The notes below the pieces were generated by a model. That model did not search any database. It had not been told where the DNA came from and was given only the letters and a program-made list of their open reading frames with translations. Position numbers and translations under genes: made by a program. 13,724 nt of DNA from Ignavibacteria bacterium UBA7675 (GTDB lineage: Bacteria; Bacteroidota; Ignavibacteria; Kapaibacteriales; UB7675), in contig DLHF01000035.1 in NCBI GenBank assembly GCA_002483085.1, forward strand, positions 1 to 13,724. Reading direction: 5' to 3'. Numbering within the stretch: the stretch's first letter is position 1; the number at the start of each line of letters is the position of its first letter. This document shows positions 1 to 7,000 of this stretch, in pieces.

Positions 1-1
1 T

Positions 2-163
2 AAATCTGAAGGTGAGAAGCGCGGCGGGCTTTGGAAAAGCCGCGAAGGGGAGAGACCAGGCCGACGCGAAGGCGGCTATGGCAGGAGCACGACAGCCGGA
101 AAACCGGGAGGATTTCGCGGTAGGAGAACTACGCCCGGAGACTCGCCAGATCGCAGAAAATAA
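2..163 (+). CDS. C-terminal tail of a Gly/Arg-rich basic protein (5' partial)
   Basis: This reading frame is open from the window edge to a TAA at 161-163 and encodes 53 residues. Thirteen are Gly and eleven are Arg, with motifs such as GGYGR, GGFRGRR and a C-terminal SPDRRK. Such disordered RG-rich tails are known at the ends of DEAD-box RNA helicases, some rRNA pseudouridine synthases and other RNA-binding proteins, so an RNA-related role is a reasonable but unproven guess. No catalytic domain is inside the window. The frame ends 37 bases before a strong terminator, as expected for the end of a transcription unit. Caution: the +3 frame (3-173) is also open to a TAG, so the frame choice rests only on the RG-tail character. 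The product cannot be named from this piece. Confidence 0.42.
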   Translation, partial: KSEGEKRGGLWKSREGERPGRREGGYGRSTTAGKPGGFRGRRTTPGDSPDRRK

Positions 164-190
164 TATGCTGTAGTGGAGCTACAACATATT
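162..190 (+). other. Imperfect hairpin between the partial gene and its terminator
   Basis: AATATG-C-TGTAG (162-173) can pair with CTACA-A-CATATT (179-190), leaving a TGGAG loop and one C/A mismatch. It begins on the stop codon of the partial gene and lies 10 bases before the main terminator. It may be an additional 3'-end structure; no function is shown. Confidence 0.4.
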
Positions 191-200
191 GTATAACGAT

Positions 201-234
201 AAAGGCCGAAGCGCAGATATGCGCTTCGGCCTTT
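201..234. terminator. Rho-independent terminator, probably bidirectional
   Basis: A perfect 14-bp stem is formed by AAAGGCCGAAGCGC (201-214) and its complement (221-234) around a 6-base AGATAT loop. The stem is GC-rich in the middle and has A/T ends, so on both strands it is followed by a short T stretch (CTTTGTGT on plus, CTTTATCGTT on minus). It can end transcription of the partial plus-strand gene. It is also the first strong terminator reached by leftward transcripts leaving the lgt-peptidase-DUF1232 cluster. Confidence 0.8.
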
Positions 235-249
235 GTGTATGTATTCAGC

Positions 250-435
250 CTCTGCACCGCGCAGCAGTTATCGTAAGCTCGTTCTCGCACCGTTTCTACG
301 GTGACAAATGCGAGGACATCGGCTTTTATCGCGATGTGTATCGCACAGGCGCCCAGCGTTTGGCCAGAGGCTAACCGGCCTATGCGACCGGTGACAGCGA
401 CGCGGCGGACGCCCGAGAGACGCCCGTGCCACAAA
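250..435 (-). repeat. Dispersed intergenic repeat, copy A (long form)
   Basis: This copy fills most of the 303-base gap between the partial gene and the DUF1232 gene, reading in the minus direction just after the DUF1232 stop. Compared with copy B near 9939-10040 it shows three shared blocks. The first is TTTGTGGCACGGGCGT (435-420), identical over 16 bases. The second is a 24-base block (399-376) with 22 matches, 20 bases further on (19 in copy B). The third is GCGGTGCAGAG (260-250), preceded by CGATAAC. A hairpin ACCGGTC-GCATA-GGCCGGT (392-374) sits in the second block. A second stem-loop, CTCGCACCG/CGGTG...GCGAG, lies near 282-315. Copy A is about 85 bases longer than B and seems to contain duplicated CGATAA...CTCGCA motifs. 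No convincing gene was found in this stretch. Confidence 0.7.
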
Positions 436-466
436 TTATCTTCTATTGCGAGAACATCGGGAAGTG

Positions 467-925
467 CTATTCCTCTTCGTCGCCGAGGCTAATATTACGG
501 AGCTTGATATAGCGTTCGATTTCGCCTGCCAGAGCATTAATCACTGTACCTACAACAAAGGCGTCGTCGATATAGCCCACCAGAGGTATAAAGTCGGGAA
601 AAAAGTCGAACGGGCTTATAAAATAGATCAGGCCGCCGAGCAGGATCGACTTACTCGACCACTGGAGTTGGTAATCCTTATCGCGTACCAGGCGATAAAG
701 CAGCAGCACGCGCGAAACGAGTTCCCGTACATACGGCACTTTTTTGCCCATCGAGTTCAGAATACCCTGTACTTTATGGGGTGTTTGCTCAAGGATCGAA
801 TCCTCGTCTTTTTCAGTTATTCTTTTGGAGCGCTGGTACAGCTCTTGTTCTAATGTTTTCTGGAGTTCTGAAGGTATCTCCGGAATACTGTCGCCATCCT
901 GTTGTTGCGTTGTTTTCGGTTCCAT
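467..925 (-). CDS. DUF1232 / YkvA-family small membrane protein
   Basis: The 152-residue protein has a charged, probably disordered N-terminal half (1-60, many Glu, Gln and Lys). A hydrophobic C-terminal core follows, with the DUF1232 hallmark between residues 93 and 121: a hydrophobic helix, then YFISPFDFFPDFIPLVGYID and a second Asp, D121. The conserved residues Y101, P105, D107, P110-D111, P114, G117 and D120-D121 are all present. DUF1232 proteins are small membrane-associated proteins of unknown biochemical role, sometimes linked to envelope stress, and no activity should be assigned. The ATG lies 10 bases after the stop of the peptidase gene, so it is almost certainly co-transcribed as the last gene of the lgt cluster. 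No clear Shine-Dalgarno sequence is seen. Repeat copy A begins about 30 bases after its stop. Confidence 0.85.
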   Translation of the reverse strand: MEPKTTQQQDGDSIPEIPSELQKTLEQELYQRSKRITEKDEDSILEQTPHKVQGILNSMGKKVPYVRELVSRVLLLYRLVRDKDYQLQWSSKSILLGGLIYFISPFDFFPDFIPLVGYIDDAFVVGTVINALAGEIERYIKLRNISLGDEEE

Positions 926-935
926 AGCGATACAA

Positions 936-2768
936 TTAGTGCTTCAACAAATGTTTAGCAAAAAACTCTTCCATGGCTTCGTACAGTTCAAACCTATTTT
1001 CTTCATTGTGAAAACCGTGGCCCTCATTGTCTTTTACGATATAGGGCACTTCGATTCCTCGCCCGCGCAATGCCTGTACAATTTGGTCTGACTCCTGTTG
1101 TTTTACTCTTGGGTCGTTAGCTCCCTGTGCGACGAGTAAAGGCGCTTTGATATTGTCTACATGGAACAGCGGGGAGACTGCTTCGAGCAGTTCCTTGTCG
1201 TGTTCTGGATGGCCTACCATTTCGTACATCATATCGAGGAAGGGCTTCCAATACGGCGGAATAGATTCGATAAAAGTAAATATGTTGGACACGCCCACGT
1301 AATCCACACCGCAGGCATAGACTTCGGGAGTAAAGGCGAGCCCGGCAAGGACTGCGTAGCCGCCATAGCTTCCCCCGTAGATACCTACTCGTGTGGGATC
1401 GGCGATACCGCGCTGGACAAGCATTGCTACGCTATCGGTAAGGTCGTCCTGCATGCGGCGGCCCCACTGCTTAAAGCCCGCTTCCCAGAACGCCCGGCCA
1501 TAGCCTGTAGAGCTCCGGTAGTTGACTTGCAGCACTGCATAACCCCGATTAGCGAGGAATTGGACTTCGGGATTAAACGTCCATGTATCGCGCAGCCAGG
1601 GTCCTCCGTGTGGATTTACGACCACAGGCAGATTCTCGTGCGGCACGCCTACGGGCAACGTGAGGTAGCCGTGTATAGTGAGCCCATCGCGTGAGGTGAA
1701 CTGTATTGGCTGCATAGGAGCGAGCTGTTCTTCGTGCAGCCAGGGGCTTACGTCGGCGAGCTTTTCGAGAGTACCAGCAGCAGTATCATACAGATAATAC
1801 GAGCCAAGAGATCGGTCGCTGTAGGTGCGTACAATGAACACATCTTCGTCGTCGGTAGTAGCTGTAAGAGCCACTTCATAGCCACTGAGTTTTTCCCACA
1901 ATTGTTCGTAGATACCGCGGATCGTATCGTCGAAAAAGATTCGTTCGTGCTTCCACGTAATAAAGGAAATCGACGTAAGTACTTTGCGCTTGCGCGAATA
2001 GTGCATAGTAAGTACATCTACTTCTGGATGTTCCGAGAGCACGCGCTTTTCCTGCTTTGTCGCGAGGTCGAACTCTACAATGGCGCGCTTATCGCGCCCG
2101 AGATTAGAAGCTGCGAACACATTGTTGTTGTCGAATGTAAAGAACAGCGGTCCGAGGCTTTCCCTGAAGCTGGTGGTAAGTACGGGTGCAAACTCTTCGG
2201 CACTGCTATTGCGCGCGAGCAGCGTTGTTGTAACGCCGTCGGTCACGGCTGCAAGGCGCAATTCGCCATTGTGATCGGTGAGAAAGTCGGTAATATTGCC
2301 GGGATTCTCAAAGACGAGTTCAAGCTGGCCAGAGCTCATATGCAGCCGGTACACATCAAATACTTCCGGAAGCCGATTGTTTAGATTGACAAGGACGGCG
2401 TCGGGATTGTCGTACAGCTCGTCGATCACTATTACTTTTACATTGTCGAAGGGTGTGAGGTCGCGCACTGTGTGCGAATCGACATCGACGATGAACAGGT
2501 GGTCGTTTTCATCGCCGCCAAAATCCTGTACATACAGCAGCGTATTGCCGTTTTTCCAGAAGTATTCCCGTATATCGCGTGTCGCGACCGAGGTAATACG
2601 CCGTACATTGTGCTCCTGCCCGCGTTCATATACAAAGATATTCATACGGTTGTTGTAGGGCTGGAGGAAGGATATATACCTGCCATCGGGAGATATCTGG
2701 AAACTGGCTTTTTCCGGGTTACGGAAAAAGTCGCGCAGGGGGATAAGAGGCTGTGAATCTTGGTTCAT
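936..2768 (-). CDS. S9-family prolyl oligopeptidase-like serine peptidase
   Basis: With the ATG at 2768 the protein has 610 residues. The N-terminal part (about 1-355) reads as the S9 beta-propeller, beginning with the family-typical FFRNPEKASFQISPDGRYIS. The C-terminal alpha/beta hydrolase has an HGGP oxyanion motif (387-390) and the nucleophile elbow GGSYGGY with catalytic S467. It also has D552 in QGANDPR and H584 in NEGHGF. The triad is complete, so the enzyme is expected to be active. S9 peptidases of this type cleave short peptides or acyl-peptides, usually after Pro or at the N-terminus; the exact specificity cannot be read here. No signal peptide is visible, suggesting a cytoplasmic enzyme. 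The frame can extend to a TTG at 2819, but the ATG fits the family start better. It lies 63 bases after lgt and 10 bases before DUF1232, probably in one operon. Confidence 0.92.
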   Translation of the reverse strand: MNQDSQPLIPLRDFFRNPEKASFQISPDGRYISFLQPYNNRMNIFVYERGQEHNVRRITSVATRDIREYFWKNGNTLLYVQDFGGDENDHLFIVDVDSHTVRDLTPFDNVKVIVIDELYDNPDAVLVNLNNRLPEVFDVYRLHMSSGQLELVFENPGNITDFLTDHNGELRLAAVTDGVTTTLLARNSSAEEFAPVLTTSFRESLGPLFFTFDNNNVFAASNLGRDKRAIVEFDLATKQEKRVLSEHPEVDVLTMHYSRKRKVLTSISFITWKHERIFFDDTIRGIYEQLWEKLSGYEVALTATTDDEDVFIVRTYSDRSLGSYYLYDTAAGTLEKLADVSPWLHEEQLAPMQPIQFTSRDGLTIHGYLTLPVGVPHENLPVVVNPHGGPWLRDTWTFNPEVQFLANRGYAVLQVNYRSSTGYGRAFWEAGFKQWGRRMQDDLTDSVAMLVQRGIADPTRVGIYGGSYGGYAVLAGLAFTPEVYACGVDYVGVSNIFTFIESIPPYWKPFLDMMYEMVGHPEHDKELLEAVSPLFHVDNIKAPLLVAQGANDPRVKQQESDQIVQALRGRGIEVPYIVKDNEGHGFHNEENRFELYEAMEEFFAKHLLKH

Positions 2769-2831
2769 AATATGCACATTCGAAGATAATGAAACCGTTC
2801 TGCGGAGTACTTGCCCCAACGGCAGAAGAGA

Positions 2832-3695
2832 CTATTTGTGTGATTTTGCGTTCTGAACGGCTACTGCCTGTAAGCGCCGTGCACGTGTAAAAAGGATAAT
2901 GCCAATGGTGACAAAAGGAATGCTGAGCAGTTGTCCCATATTCAGCGGCAGGGCATTTTCAAAGCCCGACTGGTTTTCTTTCAGGAATTCGATAAAGAAT
3001 CGGAAACCAAACACCATGACCATGAACAGGCCGAGCAAATCGCCGTTGGCGGTCTGCACAGCAGCAGGATCGTGCTTCTGATAGATTTTGGTACGCTTGG
3101 CTTCATACAGCCTAAAGAGCACAACAAACACCAACAGATAGAACAACGACTCATAGAGCTGGGTGGGGTGGCGTGGTACTACGCCTGCTTCGCGGACGCG
3201 ACTGAAGATAAATCCCCACGGCAGATCGGTCGGTTTGCCATAGATTTCCGAATTAAACAGATTGCCGAGGCGAATAAGCGACCCCGAAAGAGCTGCGACA
3301 ACTGCGATGCGGTCGGCTGCCCACAAAAAGGTCTGTCCGGGGCGCGACCGTGTGTACAGAAACAGCGCTGTAAGAATACCGAGAGCACCGCCGTGGCTGG
3401 CAAGGCCGCCCTGCCAGACATAGAGAATGTCCATCGGATGCGACAGGTAGTAGCCGGGGTCATAAAACAAACAGTGCCCAAGCCGCGCTCCTATGATAGT
3501 TGCTACAACAACATAGATCGTAAGAGTTTCTAAATCGCGCATCGGTTTGCGCTCTAATGCGAACATCCGACGCACGATATGGTAATCCAGCAGAAAGGCC
3601 AGAGCGAACAGCAGGCCATACCAGCGCAAGGTTAGAAAACCAACATTAACAATTTCGGGATGGACGTTCCAGGTAATGGCTGCGAGCAGATCCAT
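2832..3695 (-). CDS. lgt: Prolipoprotein diacylglyceryl transferase Lgt
   Basis: Lgt is an inner-membrane enzyme that transfers diacylglycerol from phosphatidylglycerol to the lipobox cysteine of prolipoproteins, the first step of lipoprotein maturation. The 287-residue length and about seven hydrophobic segments fit the family. Diagnostic motifs are GARLGHCLFYDP (69-80), WQGGLASHGG (94-103, with H101), and the Lgt signature IRLGNLFNSEIYG (141-153, with R142, N145, E150 and G153). PRHPTQLYES (174-183) and FRFFIEF (231-237, with R232) complete the set. These correspond to H103, R143, N146, E151, G154 and R239 of the E. coli enzyme as known from the literature. The ATG at 3695 is the only good start. 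A TAnnTTTG promoter box lies 35-42 bases upstream. It is the first gene of a leftward three-gene cluster. Confidence 0.97.
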   Translation of the reverse strand: MDLLAAITWNVHPEIVNVGFLTLRWYGLLFALAFLLDYHIVRRMFALERKPMRDLETLTIYVVVATIIGARLGHCLFYDPGYYLSHPMDILYVWQGGLASHGGALGILTALFLYTRSRPGQTFLWAADRIAVVAALSGSLIRLGNLFNSEIYGKPTDLPWGFIFSRVREAGVVPRHPTQLYESLFYLLVFVVLFRLYEAKRTKIYQKHDPAAVQTANGDLLGLFMVMVFGFRFFIEFLKENQSGFENALPLNMGQLLSIPFVTIGIILFTRARRLQAVAVQNAKSHK

Positions 3696-3729
3696 AATGA
3701 AGCACGACTGTAAGTAAAGACGAGTTGTG

Positions 3730-3762
3730 CAAAAATAGAGAAAAACTTTATTCTGGCACCAA
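3730..3762 (-). promoter_or_regulatory. Putative Bacteroidota-type promoter for the lgt cluster
   Basis: On the minus strand TATTTTTG (3737-3730) matches the Bacteroidota -7 consensus TAnnTTTG exactly. A TTG (3762-3760) lies 22 bases upstream as a candidate -33 element, slightly longer than the usual spacing of 19-21. Transcription would start about 30 bases before the lgt ATG, a normal leader length. Confidence 0.55.
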
Positions 3763-3787
3763 GTAGGTTAGCAACATCGTAAAATAG

Positions 3788-3795
3788 TATTTTTG
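3788..3795 (+). promoter_or_regulatory. Putative plus-strand -7 box (TATTTTTG), distal kinase promoter
   Basis: An exact TAnnTTTG match forms the mirror image of the lgt promoter box within a 12-bp inverted repeat. There is no good TTG at the -33 spacing; only TTA is seen at 3768-3770, 17 bases upstream. A start from here would fall at about 3801-3803, giving either a leader of about 250 bases before the ATG at 4053 or a nearly leaderless message beginning at the ATG of 3804. Confidence 0.4.
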
Positions 3796-3960
3796 CACAC
3801 ACAATGTATGCGCTGGCTGGGAACTGCACAACAGCCTCATTCGATTTTCGTGATAATGTTCCATTTGCAGCCCATCATTTGGGCTCGCAGCACAGCAACC
3901 CAGCCGCTCGGCATTTATACAGCGGGATTGCTTTCCTGCCTGTTGTGAGTGTATTTTACC

Positions 3961-3968
3961 TATATTTG
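3961..3968 (+). promoter_or_regulatory. Putative proximal kinase promoter -7 box (TATATTTG)
   Basis: TATATTTG matches TAnnTTTG exactly. A TTG at 3943-3945 is 15 bases upstream, shorter than ideal. Starting about 10 bases downstream would leave a leader of about 75 bases ahead of the ATG at 4053, which has a good Shine-Dalgarno sequence. It is the more economical promoter for the two kinase genes. Confidence 0.42.
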
Positions 3969-4039
3969 TCGGCATTGAGAGCCCTCTGGTTCGGCGAGGC
4001 ATGTTGCGTGCAGAGAGGTGCCGATACAAGACTCCTTGT

Positions 4040-4044
4040 AAGGA
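4040..4044 (+). promoter_or_regulatory. Ribosome binding site that sets the kinase start
   Basis: AAGGA lies 8 bases before the ATG at 4053, where the canonical receiver-domain sequence MGAPKILIVEDD begins. This supports 4053 over the far upstream ATG at 3804. The site overlaps a tiny palindrome, TCCTTGTAAGGA (4033-4044), which could mask it weakly. Confidence 0.6.
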
Positions 4045-4052
4045 TAGAGCGA

Positions 4053-7000
4053 ATGGGAGCACCCAAAATTCTCATTGTAGAAGATGATGTTGTTCTTGCC
4101 AGGCATATAGAATTATTGCTTGAGCGCATGGGCTATTGTATTGCCTCGGTACAGACAAACAGCGACAGTGCTGTTGGTGCCTGTTTGGAGCAAAACCCCG
4201 ATCTTATTCTTATGGATATTTCCATAGCAGGGGAGACCGATGGTATTGAGACGGCGGCTGTTATTCTTGCACGCCGTGATATCCCTATTATTTTTCTCAC
4301 TTCTTCTACCGACGACCCTACACTTCAGCGAGCAAAAAACACAGAGCCCTATGGCTTTATCGTAAAGCCCTACGACGAGCACGGGCTGCGTGCAGCCATC
4401 GAGGTGGCCATTTACAGGCACTCGATGCAGCAGAAAATGCGCGAGCACGAGCAATGGCTCTCTACGGTAATGAGCTGTATTGGCGATGCCGTGATTGGCA
4501 CTGATACCGAGGGGTGCATCCGTTTGTTCAATGCGGTAGCCGAGCAACTTACCGGCTATAGCGCCATTGATGCCATGGGGCGCCCGGTAGACAGCGTGGT
4601 ACGCCATCGCTGCCATGGAAAGGAGTGCAGCTTACCCATACCAGAACACGTGGCACACCCTTTTTCTGAAGGGGCAGAGCTCGGCACTCGCACAGGCTCG
4701 TGGATTCCCATTGAGGGAACGGTGTCGCTGCTCGGCAGCCAGAGCGGAAGCGATGGTGGGATCGTGATTATTTTTCGAGATATCAGCAAGCGCAGGGCAG
4801 ACGAAAAGCAGCTACAACAGAGCGAAGAGCGCTATCGCTCGGTGATGCACCAGAGCTCGGATTGTATCTTCCTTGTAGATACTGATAATCATTGCATTGT
4901 AGAAGCCAATACTGCGGTGGCGAGCCTGCTGGGCTATGGCGAGCACGAAATGCCCGGTATCAGTTTGTATGACATTGTCGCACACGAGCGAGAGTCTATT
5001 ATCAGCAATATGCAACGCGTCCAGAACGACAATCTGCGCGATATCGGGGAGCGTGTGTACCGCAAGAAAGACGGCTCGCTGGTCGATGTAGAGGTAACTG
5101 CCAACCTGATATCCTATTCCCAAAAAACGCTGCTTTGCATTATGCTCCGCGATATTACCGAGCGCAAGCGCTATGAGCGCGAACTCACCGAAAGCGAGGC
5201 GCGTTTTAGGGCGCTTTACGAGCAGGCACCTGTCATGATGCACTCGGTCGACGAAAACGGCATGATTTGCAATATCAACCAAAAGTGGCTATCAGTCATG
5301 GGATATGAGCGCGAGGAAATTCTCGGACGCTGTATTTTAGATGTAATGACACCTGCTGATGCCGACCGTGCTCGCTCGGAAGTGTTCCCGCCGTTTTGGA
5401 AACAGGGCTTTGTCAATGATGTAAACTATCAGTTTGTGCGCAGAGATGGAAGCCTTGTTGATGTGCTGCTCAATTGCACTGTGGCACCGGACCCCGTCCA
5501 TCGGCGTGTGAGCCTTTCGGTAATACAGGATATTACCGAGCAAAAACGCGCAAAGGAAGAGCTGACTATTAGCCAGAAGAAATACGGCGAGCTCATTCGC
5601 AATGTGCCCATTGCTATTATGCGCTTCCTGATCGCTGAAAACAAGTACGAGTTTGTCAACAACGCCTTTGAACGCCAGTCGGGATATTCGCTTCAGGAAG
5701 TGGAAATGCTTACTGAAGAACAGCTTGTAGACATGATTCACGAGAAAGATCGCTATCGTGTGTTTTCGTCGTTCAGAGCATGGCAGCAATCGGGCTATAA
5801 GGATTTGCAGCATCTCACCTATCGTATTATCAACAAGCAGGGCTATGTCGTCTGGCTTGATTCCTATATGTATGCCGATGTTGATGAACAGGGGGCGCCT
5901 GTTGCTCTCAACCAGATATGTGTGGACATTACAGGATTGAAAAAAGCGGAAAAGGCTCTGAGCGATACGCTGCGTGAAGACTTCCGCCGCACTGTGCAGA
6001 ACCTTCAGAATCTTGTGATAAAACTCTATCGCTTGCCCAATGGCGATTATGCGTATTCGCTGCGCGAAGGCAAGCTCGCAGGCAACCTCACGACGAATGC
6101 TGTGCGCGGCAGGACTCCATTTGATATTTACGGCGATGCCCACGACGCATTGGTGCGGCCTTATATTCTGCGAGCTTTTGCTGGTGAATCCATTACATTC
6201 GAGATGGAACTCGACGGCAAATGGTTTTTCTACCTGTTAGAGCCAGTGATCGAAAACGGGGAAGTGGAAGAAGTGGTGGGCTCGGCAGTAGATATTACGG
6301 CGCAGAAAAGTACGGAACATTTATTGCGCCAGAGCGAGCAGAAGTTTCGCGTATTGGTGGAGAATCTGCCCATAGCTATTATGCAGAGCATGCTTCACCC
6401 CGATGGCGAGGTGGAGATGCAGTATGTCAATCCACAATACGAGCGCAAGACTGGCTACAGCCCTGCCGAGCAACTGGCGATGACGCCCTATCAGCGGTTG
6501 GAATTATTTCATCCTGACGACCGAGAAGAATTAATAAGAAAGTGGAGGGAGTGGCAAGAACCGTTCAGCGAGGTGTCGGTGACACATCTTTCGCGGTTCC
6601 AGCACAAGTCGGGCGAGTATCGGTGGTTTGATAATCACGCTATCCGATATCCTGCTGGTAATGGCCGGTTTTCTATTATCGAAGCGCTGTTCGACGTTAC
6701 CGACCAGAAGCTGGGCGAAGAACGCCTTCGGCGGCTGGCGAGCTTTCCAGAGCAGGATCCCAACCCGATCATCGAGATTGATTTGCACGGCGCGATTTGT
6801 TATCTGAACTCCAAGGCGCGGACGGTTTTTCCCGATGTAGAAGCCCAAGGCCGGAAGCATCCGGTACTCGACTGGGTATGCGATAATATACCGGTGTTGC
6901 TCGTGCAGCCCGATTGTGTGCTGTCGCGCGAGCTGGAGCTCAACGGTGAAGTGTTTGAACAGGCAGTGTTGTACTTGCCAGAAGTAGCTCTTATCAGAAT

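Larger units (their letters stand above)
3696..4052. other. Divergent control region between lgt and the multi-PAS kinase gene
   Basis: This 357-base stretch separates oppositely transcribed genes. It contains a perfect 12-bp inverted repeat, TGTGCAAAAATA (3726-3737) and TATTTTTGCACA (3788-3799), each arm carrying an outward-pointing TAnnTTTG box. A small hairpin AGCCCA-TCATT-TGGGCT lies at 3869-3885. A third TAnnTTTG box is at 3961-3968, and a Shine-Dalgarno AAGGA is at 4040-4044. The plus frame is open from 3804, but that extension is probably not translated (see the kinase entry). No RNA gene was recognised. Confidence 0.7.

Noticed and set aside
129..434. Minus-strand ORF of 101 codons across the left intergenic region
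   Set aside because: It runs through repeat copy A and straight through both arms of the terminator. The matching copy B breaks the frame by one base, and no domain pattern is seen.
1161..2384. Long plus-strand ORFs (177 and 216 codons) opposite the S9 peptidase
   Set aside because: The opposite strand carries a complete S9 peptidase with an intact triad. These frames are antisense shadows without ribosome sites or recognisable motifs.
2769..2819. TTG start extending the S9 peptidase by 17 residues
   Set aside because: The extension is not family-like. The ATG at 2768 leads directly into the usual start of S9 propeller proteins.
3748..4062. Minus-strand ORF of 104 codons in the divergent control region
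   Set aside because: It overlaps the promoter boxes of both flanking transcription units, extends over the kinase start and has no recognisable domain.
5337..6143. 268-codon minus-strand ORF opposite the multi-PAS kinase
   Set aside because: It lies entirely inside well-recognised PAS domains on the plus strand; its composition is that of a reverse-complement shadow.
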